From Maribellus comscasis (GTDB lineage Bacteria > Bacteroidota > Bacteroidia > Bacteroidales > Prolixibacteraceae), in the NCBI RefSeq assembly GCF_009762775.1, contig NZ_CP046401.1:1364001-1428000 (forward strand): a stretch of 64,000 bases of DNA, in the 5' to 3' direction. This document shows positions 1 to 9,240 of this stretch, piece after piece. The notes below the pieces were generated by a model. That model worked only from the letters and a program-made list of their open reading frames with translations, was not told the DNA's origin and made no database searches. A program made the translations under genes and the position numbers. Position 1 is the first letter of the stretch; each line of letters opens with the position of its first letter.

Positions 1-1139
1 TTTATTCCGGTAGACAAAGTTCGCAGGAACGACTCTTCCTCCTCTTTGATTACTTTTTCAATTAAAGTCTGCTGACTTACCAATTCAGGAAAAGCCTCTC
101 CCATGGTTTGGTTTAGCACGTTAACCAATTTGTAAATAAAAGCTTCTTTAAAATCAAGGAAGGTATATCCGTAACGAACAGCACGGCGTAAAATCCGGCG
201 AATTACATACCCCGCTTTATTATTGGAAGGAAGCTGACCGTCGGCAATGGCAAATGCAACTGCACGAAGATGGTCGGCAATTACACGCATGGCGATATCT
301 GTTTTTACTTCATCACCATATTTTTTGTCACTTAATTTTCCGATTTCAGCTATGGTGTTCTGAAAAATATCGGTGTCGTAATTCGACGTTACACCCTGCA
401 AAACCATACAAAGGCGTTCAAAACCCATTCCGGTATCGACATGTTTATCGGGCAATTCTTCCAGGCTCCCATTTGCCCTTCGGTTAAATTGAATAAAAAC
501 CAGGTTCCATATTTCAATCACCTGCGGGTGGTCTTTGTTTACCAATTCACGACCTGATATTTTTGCAACTTCTTCTTCTGGTCTTAAATCCACATGTATT
601 TCAGAACAAGGTCCGCAGGGGCCGGTATCTCCCATTTCCCAAAAATTATCTTTTTTGTTTCCGTTTAAAATTCTGTCTTGCGGCAGGTATTTTCCCCAAA
701 AACCGGCAGCTTCGTCATCGCGTCCCAGATTATCATCCGAACTTCCCTCAAATACGGTTGCATACAAACGTCCGGCCTGAATTCCCATACGTTCAACCAA
801 AAATTCCCAGGCCCAGTCGATGGCTTCCTTTTTAAAATAGTCGCCAAACGACCAATTTCCCAACATTTCAAACATGGTGTGATGGTACGTATCCAGTCCA
901 ACTTCTTCCAAATCGTTGTGTTTTCCGGAAACACGCAAACATTTTTGAGTATCGGCAATCCGGTTCCATTTTATTGGTTCATTTCCAAGAAACAAATCTT
1001 TAAACTGGTTCATTCCCGCATTGGTAAACATCAACGTTGGGTCACCTTTTACAACCATTGGAGCCGATTTTACCACCTGATGCTCTTTTTCACTAAAAAA
1101 ATCCAAAAATGCTTTACGTATCTCTTTTGAAGTCTTCAT
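1..1139 (-). CDS. alaS: Alanyl-tRNA synthetase, N-terminal part (runs off the window)
   Basis: Cytoplasmic enzyme that charges tRNA-Ala with alanine. Reading the minus strand from the ATG at 1139 gives an uninterrupted frame to the window edge, about 379 codons. It begins [20 protein letters not shown] and contains the class II aminoacylation landmarks [56 protein letters not shown] and RRAVRYG. These are family signatures of AlaRS. The visible part is the catalytic core and the start of the tRNA-recognition region; the editing and C-Ala domains would lie upstream of base 1. The gene is divergent from the M23 peptidase gene. Identification is secure; only the 3' part is missing. Confidence 0.96.
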   Translation of the reverse strand, partial: MKTSKEIRKAFLDFFSEKEHQVVKSAPMVVKGDPTLMFTNAGMNQFKDLFLGNEPIKWNRIADTQKCLRVSGKHNDLEEVGLDTYHHTMFEMLGNWSFGDYFKKEAIDWAWEFLVERMGIQAGRLYATVFEGSSDDNLGRDDEAAGFWGKYLPQDRILNGNKKDNFWEMGDTGPCGPCSEIHVDLRPEEEVAKISGRELVNKDHPQVIEIWNLVFIQFNRRANGSLEELPDKHVDTGMGFERLCMVLQGVTSNYDTDIFQNTIAEIGKLSDKKYGDEVKTDIAMRVIADHLRAVAFAIADGQLPSNNKAGYVIRRILRRAVRYGYTFLDFKEAFIYKLVNVLNQTMGEAFPELVSQQTLIEKVIKEEEESFLRTLSTGI

Positions 1140-1260
1140 ATATCTTGTTTGTCTTTTTCGTTTTGTTAAAAAAAATTAATGTAACTAAAATAATTTAGCT
1201 CACTGAGTGTTATTTAGTTACATTTGCCGCGATAATTTTAAAACGTAAATTTTAAAATTC

Positions 1261-1290
1261 TTGCAAAGTTAGACGTTTTAATTAATTTTG
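1261..1290 (+). promoter_or_regulatory. Bacteroidetes-type promoter for the M23 peptidase gene
   Basis: A TTG -33 element at 1261-1263 lies 19 bases before TAATTTTG at 1283-1290, which fits the TAnnTTTG -7 consensus of the Bacteroidetes housekeeping sigma factor. The start codon follows 35 bases later. The rest of the 1140-1325 intergenic region is A+T-rich and may also hold the alaS promoter, which I could not place. Confidence 0.6.
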
Positions 1291-1325
1291 CTTAGAAACA
1301 GAAACTAAAATTTAGCCTTTATTAT

Positions 1326-2306
1326 ATGGCGAAAAAAAAGTATAAGTTTAATCCGGATACCTTAAATTACGAGAGAGTTGGTATTTCAATCAAAGAAAAA
1401 CTGACAAAAATTTTAGCCCATTTTGCAAGTAGTTTTGCATTGGCTTTACTTTTTGTAATTGCTTTTCTGAATATGTATGAAACGCCTAAGACGAAATCAC
1501 TTGAGCGGGAAAACAAAAGACTTCTGACACAGTATGAACTGATGTCGAAAGATTTGGAGAAAATTGATAAAGTGCTGGCTGAACTTGAACAACGTGACGA
1601 TAATATTTACCGTGTGGTTTTTGAAGCGGAGCCCATTCCTTCGTCGGTAAGAAAAGCCGGTTTTGGGGGAACAAACAAATACTCCGAGCTGGAAGATATG
1701 AGCAACTCCAAAATGGTTATCGCAACTGCCAGAAAGCTGGACATGCTGGCCAAAGAAGCATATATCCAATCAAAATCATACGACGAAGTGTTGGAACTGG
1801 CATTAAATAAAGAAAAAATGCTGGCAAGTATTCCAGCCATTCAACCGGTCGCGAATAAAAATCTGAAGCGAACAGCCAGTGGATGGGGATACCGGATGCA
1901 CCCGATTTATAAAGTTCGTAAATTTCACTATGGAATGGATTTTACCGCTCCAACGGGAACTCCGGTTTATGCTACCGGCGACGGAAAAGTAATTGAAGTT
2001 GGTGGCTCATCAAGAAGCAGGGTTGGTTTTGGACTTGTAATAAAAATTGATCACGGGTACGATTACGAGACCTTATATGGCCACTTAAGCGCATTTGATG
2101 TAAAACGCGGGCAGCAGGTAAAACGAGGTGACATTATTGGTTATGTAGGAAACACAGGCGGTTCAACAGCACCACACCTTCATTACGAGGTTCATAAAAA
2201 CGGGCGTGCCATAAATCCCGCTTTCTATTACTATAAAGATCTTACTCCGCAGGAATATGACAAAATGATTGCCATTTCATCCAATATCGGTCAAACACTC
2301 GATTAA
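1326..2306 (+). CDS. Membrane-anchored M23 (LytM-type) metallopeptidase
   Basis: Probable cell-wall endopeptidase or divisome/elongasome-associated LytM factor acting in the periplasm. The 326-residue protein has a short cytoplasmic N-terminus, one membrane segment (about residues 31-50) and a coiled coil (about 57-92). A C-terminal M23 domain (about 185-300) follows. The zinc ligands of active M23 enzymes are visible: His201 and Asp205 (HYGMD) and His286 in HLH (284-286), so catalysis is expected rather than a pseudo-enzyme role. The TM, coiled coil and M23 arrangement is typical of the Bacteroidetes proteins usually placed beside alaS, as here. The ATG is preceded by a recognisable promoter. 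Confidence 0.9.
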   Translation: MAKKKYKFNPDTLNYERVGISIKEKLTKILAHFASSFALALLFVIAFLNMYETPKTKSLERENKRLLTQYELMSKDLEKIDKVLAELEQRDDNIYRVVFEAEPIPSSVRKAGFGGTNKYSELEDMSNSKMVIATARKLDMLAKEAYIQSKSYDEVLELALNKEKMLASIPAIQPVANKNLKRTASGWGYRMHPIYKVRKFHYGMDFTAPTGTPVYATGDGKVIEVGGSSRSRVGFGLVIKIDHGYDYETLYGHLSAFDVKRGQQVKRGDIIGYVGNTGGSTAPHLHYEVHKNGRAINPAFYYYKDLTPQEYDKMIAISSNIGQTLD

Positions 2307-2333
2307 ATAAAAGGCAAAAATTTATCAATTTTC

Positions 2334-2364
2334 TTGACAACACATTCGCTCCTTTTTATCTTTA
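2334..2364 (+). promoter_or_regulatory. Probable promoter of the MerR-Nif3-zinc ribbon operon
   Basis: TTG at 2334-2336 is followed after 20 bases by TATCTTTA at 2357-2364, one mismatch from TAnnTTTG. It lies about 30 bases before the first gene. A second TAATTTTG at 2388-2395 is too close to the start codon to be a plausible -7 element. Confidence 0.45.
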
Positions 2365-2396
2365 GCTGAAATTTAAAAATGCTAAGCTAATTTTGA

Positions 2397-2750
2397 TTGC
2401 CGGTGCCGTACAAAAAACCCAAAATAGAAAAAGTAATTTTTACAATTGGCGAAGTAGCTAAAATGATGGATGTGGAAACTACGGTTATTCGCTATTGGGA
2501 AAATCAATTTGAGGCGCTAAAGCCGAAAAAAAACAAAAAAGGCAACCGCTTGTTTTCGAAGGAAGATATTGAAGTAGTGAAACTAATTCATCATCTGGTA
2601 AAAGAGCGCGGGTTAACGATAAAAGGTGCAAAACAAAAACTAAAAGATAATCCGGAAGGAACTTCTCACGATTTTGAGATTGTAAAAAAACTACAGAAAA
2701 TAAAACAGGAATTGATGGAAATAAGGGATAAAATGGGCAACGAAGCATGA
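2397..2750 (+). CDS. MerR-family transcriptional regulator
   Basis: Small DNA-binding protein (about 117 residues) made almost entirely of a MerR-type winged helix-turn-helix. The motif FTIGEVAKMMDVETTVIRYW, ending at about residue 34, is diagnostic for the MerR fold, followed by the wing (KGNRLFSKEDIEVVKLIHHL) and a short helical tail. There is no effector-binding domain. It resembles the short MerR proteins of Bacteroidetes next to Nif3 and M23 peptidase genes; the ligand is unknown. The start is a non-ATG codon: TTG at 2397 or GTG at 2403 both fit. The last four bases overlap the nif3-like start (ATGA), indicating translational coupling. Confidence 0.85.
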   Translation: MPVPYKKPKIEKVIFTIGEVAKMMDVETTVIRYWENQFEALKPKKNKKGNRLFSKEDIEVVKLIHHLVKERGLTIKGAKQKLKDNPEGTSHDFEIVKKLQKIKQELMEIRDKMGNEA

Positions 2751-3844
2751 CGAAAATAAAAGAAATTGTACATTTTTTTGAAGAGTTGGCACCGCCACAA
2801 TTACAGGAATCATACGATAACGCCGGATTAATTATCGGCTTGGAGAACGCCGAAGTTGATTCTGTTCTGATTTCGCTTGATGTTACGGAAGAAGTAGTTG
2901 ACGAGGCCATTGCCCAAAAGGCACAACTGATTGTTGCACATCACCCGATCATTTTCTCTGGCTTGAAAAAAATTACAGGGAAGAATTATGTGGAAAGAAC
3001 CATAATAAAAGCGATAAAAAACAACATTGCTATTTTTGCGGCACACACTAATCTTGACAGTGTAACGGGAGGCGTTAACTCGATCATCTGTGAAAAAATC
3101 GGACTGGAAAACTGCCAAATTCTTCAACCTGCAAAAGGACAGTTAAAAAAGCTGGTTACCTTTATTCCAGTGGAACACGCCGACAAAGTAAGGGAGGCAG
3201 TGTTTGCCGCCGGGGCCGGAAATATTGGAAACTATGATTCCTGCGGATACAACCTGGAAGGAACGGGCAGTTTTCGGGGAAATGAAGCCACCAATCCGTT
3301 TGTGGGCGAAAAAGGACAAATTCATTATGAAAAGGAAATTCGTTTTGAAACTATCTTCCCCGGTTATTTGCAGCATAAAATAATAAGCGCGCTTTTAAAC
3401 TCCCATCCCTACGAAGAGGTAGCCTACGACATTTATCCTTTAGAAAATAATTTTGAAAAGGCCGGAATGGGAATGGTCGGCACCCTCCCCAAAGAAAAAA
3501 CAGAAAAGGAATTTCTTCAGCACCTAAAAAACACCTTTCAAACAGGAGTAATAAAACACACACGTTTGAAAGGAAAACCGGTAAAAAAAGTAGCTATTTG
3601 TGGAGGATCAGGGTCATTTTTATTACCCAATGCCATTTCAGCAAAAGCAGATTTTTTTGTTTCCGGAGATTTTAAATACCATCAGTTTTTTGATGCAGAA
3701 AATAAAATAGTAATTGCAGACATCGGGCATTTCGAAAGCGAACAATTCACTAAAGATCTTTTTTATGAATTACTTACGAAAAATTTCCCTAAATTTGCAG
3801 TCCGTTTGTCGGAAGTGAATACCAACCCGGTTTTTTACTTCTGA
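2747..3844 (+). CDS. Nif3-like dinuclear metal centre protein
   Basis: Member of the Nif3/YbgI/YqfO family, a widespread hexameric di-metal protein whose role is still debated (GTP cyclohydrolase I type 2 is a common but weakly supported name). At 365 residues it is the long form with a central PII/CutA-like insertion (about 125-230). Metal ligands are visible: His65-His66 in AHHPIIFSG, His100 and Asp104 in HTNLD, and His328 and Glu332 in GHFESE. It overlaps the MerR gene by four bases and is followed after 32 bases by a zinc-ribbon coiled-coil gene. This is the conserved Nif3-COG1579 pairing seen across bacteria. Confidence 0.92.
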   Translation: MTKIKEIVHFFEELAPPQLQESYDNAGLIIGLENAEVDSVLISLDVTEEVVDEAIAQKAQLIVAHHPIIFSGLKKITGKNYVERTIIKAIKNNIAIFAAHTNLDSVTGGVNSIICEKIGLENCQILQPAKGQLKKLVTFIPVEHADKVREAVFAAGAGNIGNYDSCGYNLEGTGSFRGNEATNPFVGEKGQIHYEKEIRFETIFPGYLQHKIISALLNSHPYEEVAYDIYPLENNFEKAGMGMVGTLPKEKTEKEFLQHLKNTFQTGVIKHTRLKGKPVKKVAICGGSGSFLLPNAISAKADFFVSGDFKYHQFFDAENKIVIADIGHFESEQFTKDLFYELLTKNFPKFAVRLSEVNTNPVFYF

Positions 3845-3876
3845 TTTTTAAGTTTGAAATTTAACATTACATAGCG

Positions 3877-4647
3877 ATGAATGCACCATATTCAAGGCAA
3901 GAAGACAAAGACATTTCTATTGAAGAAAAATTACGCGCGTTGCATGAACTGCAAAGTGTAGTTTCCGAGGTTGACAAAATAAAAACACTGCGGGGCGAAC
4001 TTCCGTTGGAAGTACAGGATTTGGAAGATGATATTGCCGGATTAAAAACCCGTTTGAAAAACCTGGAGGAAGATATCAAAAACCTGGATACAGCAATTAA
4101 CAACAAAAAAATTGCAATTAAAGATTCGCAGGCGTTGATTACCAAATATACCGAACAGCAAAATAATGTTCGTAACAACCGTGAATTTGACTCTCTTTCA
4201 AAAGAAATTGAATTCCAGAATCTGGAAATTCAGCTTTCAGAGAAAAGAATAAAAGAGTTTACCACTGAGATGGCAGAGAAAAAAGAAACCATGTCCAGTT
4301 CGGAAAAACAATTAAAAGAACGGATTGAAGATTTGGATCGGAAGAAAAAAGAGCTCCAGGAAATTACTGAGGAAACCAAAATTGAGGAAGAAAAACTTAA
4401 AACAAAGTCGGAAAAAATTGAGTCATTTATTGAACCCAGGCTACTGACTGCTTTTAAACGTATCCGTAAAAATGCGCGCAACGGATTGGCCGTTGTTACC
4501 ATTCAGCGTGATGCCTGCGGAGGCTGTTTTAACAAAATTCCTCCACAAAGACATTTGGATATTGCCAGCCGTAAAAAAATTATTGTTTGCGAATATTGCG
4601 GACGTATTCTGGTTGATAAAGATATAAACGTAGTTGAAACTGAATAA
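3877..4647 (+). CDS. C4-type zinc-ribbon coiled-coil protein (COG1579)
   Basis: Cytoplasmic 256-residue protein: about 200 residues of charged, leucine-rich coiled coil, then a zinc ribbon with Cys214-x2-Cys217 and Cys238-x2-Cys241 (CGGC and CEYC). This is the CT398/COG1579 architecture (family name zf-RING_7). Members are thought to act as adaptors for nucleic acids, sigma factor or secretion components; the substrate here is unknown. It is the third gene of the MerR-Nif3 operon and is followed at once by a strong terminator, so the operon ends here. Confidence 0.88.
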   Translation: MNAPYSRQEDKDISIEEKLRALHELQSVVSEVDKIKTLRGELPLEVQDLEDDIAGLKTRLKNLEEDIKNLDTAINNKKIAIKDSQALITKYTEQQNNVRNNREFDSLSKEIEFQNLEIQLSEKRIKEFTTEMAEKKETMSSSEKQLKERIEDLDRKKKELQEITEETKIEEEKLKTKSEKIESFIEPRLLTAFKRIRKNARNGLAVVTIQRDACGGCFNKIPPQRHLDIASRKKIIVCEYCGRILVDKDINVVETE

Positions 4648-4661
4648 ATTCAAAAAACTAT

Positions 4662-4697
4662 AAAAAAAACCGGTTCAGACATTGAATCGGTTTTTTT
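4662..4697 (+). terminator. Intrinsic terminator after the zinc-ribbon gene
   Basis: An A-tract, then ACCGgTTCA, a short loop, TTGAAtCGGT and a run of seven T. The A- and T-tracts make it potentially bidirectional between the two convergent operons. Confidence 0.85.
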
Positions 4698-4713
4698 GTG
4701 TAAAAAATACCGA

Positions 4714-4729
4714 TTCCTGCCGGCAGGAA
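4714..4729. terminator. Perfect 16-bp palindrome, probable terminator stem for the TPM operon
   Basis: TTCCTGCCGGCAGGAA is a perfect inverted repeat flanked by ACCG and CGGT. It lies 38 bases past the stop of the minus-strand TPM gene, with A/T-rich flanks. Confidence 0.5.
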
Positions 4730-4767
4730 ACGGTTTTATATTTTTCATTCCGTCTTTTTCTTATCCG

Positions 4768-5559
4768 CTACCAGCTTCCCCCGGCGCCACCGCCGCCAAA
4801 ACTGCCACCGCCGAATCCGCCGAATCCGCCACCGCCAAAGCTTCCCCCGCCGGATGAAAAATTATTAAATGACCCCCGGTGAGAATTTCCACCTGACATC
4901 ATTCCCATAGCTACCCAAAAGGGCAGGCTTCTTCCCGGAGAATAAAACCTTCTTCGTCTTCCGCGTAATATGGGAAGCACAACAAAAAACAGGATGATAA
5001 AAAAGAGTACCGGGATGCCTCCCCCCCGGTTTTGTGCGTAATATTCCTGATATTCCTGTGCTGTATATTCCCCGCGGGTAATGTCCATAATTACTTTTAT
5101 TCCGCTGGCTAACCCTTTGTAATAATTGTTTTCTTTAAAGTGAGGAATCATTTCATTGTCAACTACAGTGCTGTTCACTACTGCATCAGGAAGAACTCCT
5201 TCCAGACCATAACCGGTAGCTACAAAAATCTGACCGTTGCTGTCAGCTTCCTTGGGTTTCAAAAGTATAACAATTCCATTGTCATTCCCTTTTTGACCAA
5301 CGCCCCAGTTTTCGCCCAAACGAAATGCATAATCGCCGGGATCGTATCCTTCCAAATCTTTTACAGTTACCACCACAATTTGAGTTGAGGTTTCCCGTGC
5401 AAACTGTTCCAGTGTTCCTTCCAGCTGATTGTATTCATTCCTGCTCAAAACATTTGCAAAATCGTTCACCAAACGCGGCGGGGTTGGGCGTTCAGGAATT
5501 TCTGCAAAAGCCGTAAGGGTAACGCCGATAAATAATAGTATTAATTTGATTGATTTCAT
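4768..5559 (-). CDS. TPM-domain membrane protein (YgcG type)
   Basis: 263 residues: a signal peptide (MKSIKLILLFIGVTLTAFA), a periplasmic TPM domain (about 25-165, with LVNDFANVLSRNEYNQLE and GYGLEGVLPDA), one membrane segment (about 182-200, VLFFIILFFVVLPIL), an Arg-rich turn, then a Gly/Ser-rich low-complexity tail of GGG-F repeats. This is the classic YgcG layout (PF04536), linked in plants to photosystem repair and in bacteria to envelope stress; activity is unproven. It is third in the LemA-TPM-TPM operon, eight bases after the second TPM gene. The repeats in the tail are a possible site of length variation. Confidence 0.9.
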   Translation of the reverse strand: MKSIKLILLFIGVTLTAFAEIPERPTPPRLVNDFANVLSRNEYNQLEGTLEQFARETSTQIVVVTVKDLEGYDPGDYAFRLGENWGVGQKGNDNGIVILLKPKEADSNGQIFVATGYGLEGVLPDAVVNSTVVDNEMIPHFKENNYYKGLASGIKVIMDITRGEYTAQEYQEYYAQNRGGGIPVLFFIILFFVVLPILRGRRRRFYSPGRSLPFWVAMGMMSGGNSHRGSFNNFSSGGGSFGGGGFGGFGGGSFGGGGAGGSW

Positions 5560-5567
5560 TATTCCTC

Positions 5568-6008
5568 CTATTTTTCGCCAAATGAGATTTCATCCGACAA
5601 TTCATTTACATCATCCAATTGGTAGGGGAAGTGAGCTTTTAACTGTTCACCTGCTTTTACGATACCATCGGCCAATCCGTCAGCGAACTTATTTTCTTTA
5701 AACCGGGCAATGGCCTCATCTTTTATTTCTTCCCAAAAATTTTCGGGTACTTTCTCGTTTATTCCCGCATCACCTAAAATTGCAAACTTTTGGTCTTCAA
5801 CAGCCAGGTAAAAGAGGACACCATTCCGCAGCTCCGTTTTTTGCATTTCCAGTTTGTCAAAAATATATGCAGCCCGGTCTAACACATCTCCTTTGCAATG
5901 TTTTTCGATATGAACCCGTATTTCCCCGGAAGTATTTGTTTCCGCCACCCGGATTGCATTGGTAATTTGCAACTTGTTTTCTTCTGTAAAATGTTTATAT
6001 ACGCTCAT
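5568..6008 (-). CDS. Soluble TPM-domain protein
   Basis: 146-residue protein that is essentially a single TPM domain without signal peptide or membrane segment (MSVYKHFTEENKLQITNAIR, IRVHIEKHCKGD, GVLFYLAVEDQKFAILGDAGI). The last motif is the conserved GD-GI loop of the family. In Bacteroidetes such a short TPM protein commonly sits between LemA and the long TPM protein, as here, suggesting the three form one envelope-associated complex. That is inference from gene order. Spacing to the neighbours is 8 and 52 bases. Confidence 0.88.
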   Translation of the reverse strand: MSVYKHFTEENKLQITNAIRVAETNTSGEIRVHIEKHCKGDVLDRAAYIFDKLEMQKTELRNGVLFYLAVEDQKFAILGDAGINEKVPENFWEEIKDEAIARFKENKFADGLADGIVKAGEQLKAHFPYQLDDVNELSDEISFGEK

Positions 6009-6060
6009 TTTGTCCCTCCTCTGTTTTCCTTCTCATTTTTTAAATCTTCTGATACCAACT

Positions 6061-6639
6061 TTAAAACTGAACTTCAGGAGCCTGCTCCGCGCCTTGTTGT
6101 GCTTCGAAATACGTTTTCTTGTCAAATCCAAACCAACCGGCATAAATTACACGCGGAAATTTGCGAATGTAAGCGTTATAGGATTGTGTAGTTTCATTAA
6201 ACTTCCTCCGTTCAACAGCAATCCGGTTTTCTGTTCCTTCCAGTTGCGCCTGTAAATCACGAAAGTTTTGATTGGCTTTTAAATCCGGGTATCGCTCTAC
6301 TACGACCATCAAACGGCCCAAAGCTGAAGACAAACCTTCCTGAGCCTGGGTAAATTGTTGCAGAGCCTGCGGGTTCAGATTTTCAGGATTTACATTCACT
6401 GATGTTGCTTTTGAACGCGCCTCAATCACTCCTTCCAATGTTTCCTGTTCATGTGCAGCGTAACCTTTTACCGTATTTACCAGATTGGGAATCAGGTCGG
6501 CACGACGCTGGTACACATTTTCTACCTGCGACCATGAAGAAGCAACCTGTTCATCCAGTTCAACCATTTTATTATACCCGCAACTCGAGAATAAAAAAGC
6601 TGAAACAACTGCCAGCAATACAACAAATAATCTTTTCAT
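6061..6639 (-). CDS. lemA: LemA family lipoprotein
   Basis: LemA proteins have a short N-terminal membrane anchor and a periplasmic helical bundle; function is unknown. I place the start at the ATG at 6639, not the upstream ATG at 6675, because a GGAAT ribosome site precedes it. The protein then starts with a lipoprotein signal MKRLFVVLLAVVSAFLFSSC, cut before Cys. The family core is clear: DEQVASSWSQVENVYQRRAD, LIPNLVNTVKGYA, HEQETLEGVIEARSKAT, ENRIAVERRKFNETTQSYN. It heads the operon with two TPM proteins and is divergent from hutU. Confidence 0.92.
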   Translation of the reverse strand: MKRLFVVLLAVVSAFLFSSCGYNKMVELDEQVASSWSQVENVYQRRADLIPNLVNTVKGYAAHEQETLEGVIEARSKATSVNVNPENLNPQALQQFTQAQEGLSSALGRLMVVVERYPDLKANQNFRDLQAQLEGTENRIAVERRKFNETTQSYNAYIRKFPRVIYAGWFGFDKKTYFEAQQGAEQAPEVQF

Positions 6640-6766
6640 AATTCCTTTTTTATTTTGATGCTTACAAATATTCATAAAATGTGTGAAAAATCAGTGCATT
6701 TATCGGGGAAAGCCTATAATTTGCCGCTGTATTGTTACTATCAAAAGATAAATCAAAACAGAAACC

Positions 6767-8767
6767 ATGACAGCGGAAGAATTCAAATCAGCTATTTCAG
6801 AAGGAATTCCAGACCAACTCCCCACCTTAAAAGCGTACGATACAACGATAAATCATGCCCCGCGACGAAAGGACATTTTATCGGTAAAAGAAAAAAAGCT
6901 GGCGGTAAAAAATGCACTCCGCTACTTTCCGCAAAAATTTCATACTGTTTTAGCCTCTGAATTTCTGGAAGAACTAAACAGTTACGGACGAATATATATG
7001 TACAGGTTCCGCCCCGCTTATAAAATGTATGCACGGCCAATCGATGAATACCCTGCAAAATCGAAACAGGCAGCTTCCATCATGCTGATGATTCAAAACA
7101 ACCTTGACCCGGCAGTAGCGCAACACCCACACGAACTGATTACCTATGGGGGTAATGGCGCTGTTTTTCAAAACTGGGCACAATATCGCTTAACAATGAA
7201 ATACCTCGCTGAAATGACCGATAACCAAACCCTTGTGATGTATTCCGGTCATCCTATGGGTTTGTTTCCCTCTCATCCGAATGCTCCGCGTGTGGTGATT
7301 ACCAACGGAATGATGATTCCAAACTACTCATCAAAAGACGAATATGAAAAGTTTAATGCGCTTGGCGTAACACAATACGGACAAATGACAGCCGGATCCT
7401 ATATGTATATCGGGCCGCAGGGAATTGTACACGGCACAACCATTACGGTGATGAACGCTGCCCGTTTGCACTCGGGCGGAAACATGGCCGGAAAAATCTT
7501 TGTGACCTCCGGACTGGGTGGAATGTCGGGGGCACAACCCAAAGCTGCGGTAATTGCGGGATTAGTTTGCGTAGTAGCCGAAATAAATCCCAAAGCAGTT
7601 GAGATACGACATCGCCAGGGCTGGCTGGATGAAGTGTACACCGACCCCGACAAACTTATAAAACGAATGCTTGAGGCTCAAATAAAAAAAGAGGCTGTTT
7701 CTCTGGCCTACCAGGGAAACATCATCAATCTGTGGGAAGAGCTGGCGGAAAGAAATATCAGGATAGACCTGGGCTCGGATCAGACATCGTTACACAATCC
7801 TTTTGCAGGTGGATATTACCCGGCTGATTTATCGCTGGAAGAATCAAACCGGATGATGGCAGACAACCCTGAAGCATTTAAAACAAAAGTATATGCATCG
7901 TTAAGAAGACACGTAACCGCCATTCATAAAATGACAGACAATGGCATGTATTTCTGGGATTATGGAAATGCTTTTCTGCTGGAAGCCGGTCGTGCCGGTG
8001 CCGACATTATCGATACACGGGGTGAATTTATCTACCCGTCGTATGTGCAGGATATTATGGGTCCCCTGTTTTTTGATTATGGTTTTGGTCCCTTCCGCTG
8101 GGTATGTACCTCAGGCAAACCGGAAGATCTGGCAACAAGCGATAAAATTGCCGCAAAAGTGCTGACACAACTTGCAAAAACAGCTCCCGACGAAATAAAA
8201 ATGCAGATGCAGGACAATATTCACTGGATTGAAGAGGCAGGAAAAAACCAACTGGTAGTAGGCTCGCAGGCCCGGATTTTATATGCCGATTGCAACGGAC
8301 GCACACAAATTGCACTGGCTTTTAACAAAGCTGTTAAAGAAGGGAAAATATCAGCACCCATTGTTTTGGGCCGCGACCATCACGATGTTTCGGGTACCGA
8401 CTCCCCCTACCGCGAAACTTCAAACATTTATGATGGATCGGCACTTACTGCTGACATGGCGGTTCAAAATTTTGCCGGCGACAGTTTTCGTGGTGCAACC
8501 TGGGTATCGCTGCACAATGGCGGTGGTGTTGGCTGGGGCGAAGTGATCAACGGTGGTTTTGGAATGACAATCGACGGATCGGAGGAAGCCGGCAAGCGGA
8601 TAAAAATGATGTTGCACTGGGATGTAAATAACGGCATCGCCCGACGAAGCTGGGCACAAAATCCGCCGGCAAAATTTGCCATTCAGCAGGCCATGAAACA
8701 AAATCCTGATTTAAAAGTGACCCTGCCCAATGAAACGGACGAGAACTTGCTGGATAGCCTGCTTTAA
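6767..8767 (+). CDS. hutU: Urocanate hydratase
   Basis: Second enzyme of histidine breakdown: hydrates urocanate to 4-imidazolone-5-propionate using a tightly bound NAD+ as electrophile; cytoplasmic. The 666-residue protein has the family signatures LITYGGNGAVFQNWAQY, MYSGHPMGLFPSHP, VTSGLGGMSGAQPKAA and the active-site region FGPFRWVCTSGKPEDL, with the catalytic-type Cys at 447. Length matches the long Bacteroidetes/eukaryote-like form rather than the roughly 560-residue proteobacterial one. No other hut gene is in the window, so the pathway is split or lies elsewhere. A 3'-terminal fragment of a second hutU copy lies at 24583-24690. Confidence 0.96.
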   Translation: MTAEEFKSAISEGIPDQLPTLKAYDTTINHAPRRKDILSVKEKKLAVKNALRYFPQKFHTVLASEFLEELNSYGRIYMYRFRPAYKMYARPIDEYPAKSKQAASIMLMIQNNLDPAVAQHPHELITYGGNGAVFQNWAQYRLTMKYLAEMTDNQTLVMYSGHPMGLFPSHPNAPRVVITNGMMIPNYSSKDEYEKFNALGVTQYGQMTAGSYMYIGPQGIVHGTTITVMNAARLHSGGNMAGKIFVTSGLGGMSGAQPKAAVIAGLVCVVAEINPKAVEIRHRQGWLDEVYTDPDKLIKRMLEAQIKKEAVSLAYQGNIINLWEELAERNIRIDLGSDQTSLHNPFAGGYYPADLSLEESNRMMADNPEAFKTKVYASLRRHVTAIHKMTDNGMYFWDYGNAFLLEAGRAGADIIDTRGEFIYPSYVQDIMGPLFFDYGFGPFRWVCTSGKPEDLATSDKIAAKVLTQLAKTAPDEIKMQMQDNIHWIEEAGKNQLVVGSQARILYADCNGRTQIALAFNKAVKEGKISAPIVLGRDHHDVSGTDSPYRETSNIYDGSALTADMAVQNFAGDSFRGATWVSLHNGGGVGWGEVINGGFGMTIDGSEEAGKRIKMMLHWDVNNGIARRSWAQNPPAKFAIQQAMKQNPDLKVTLPNETDENLLDSLL

Positions 8768-8928
8768 AAAACTACTTTTTTACCTTTTTTGCACTGGCGA
8801 GTGGGAAAAAACCGGAATCAGAGAAATTAACGCAGTATAAAAGACTTAATTTGAAGATGCAATTTAAAAAAGCGATAAAGCGATGAAGCAATAACCTCCG
8901 GTTTTAGTGGCGTTACATCGAAACGTTT

Positions 8929-8982
8929 GTCCCCATCTTTGAGGAGGACGAGACCGTTTTGAGACGGTCGGAGGGGGAGATT
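8929..8982. repeat. Dispersed GC-rich hairpin element, copy 1
   Basis: Contains GACCGT-TTTGAG-ACGGTC flanked by CCATCTTTGAGG and GGAGGGGGA. An inverted, slightly diverged copy lies at 62632-62675, so this is a dispersed repeat rather than a gene part. It lies in the 473-base gap after hutU, which otherwise shows only a second small hairpin (CCGGCAT-AA-ATGCCGG at 9070-9085) and no credible gene. Confidence 0.6.
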
Positions 8983-9240
8983 TTCCTGCTTCCTGTTTCC
9001 AGCTGTCGGCCGCAAGCTTTATTTTAACTCATTGGACTAAAGTCACAAAAGATAGGTAGCTCTGCTTCACCGGCATAAATGCCGGCGTTATTTAATTTTT
9101 CTTCAAACAAAGTCATTCAAAATCAAAAAATGATAATTCAGTTAGATACGCAGACAAATCTTACCTGATTGCAGATTACTTTTTTTGTTCACTCCCGGTT
9201 TAGTGATTTTTGATGTATTCAAACATTATAAATCCTAGTC

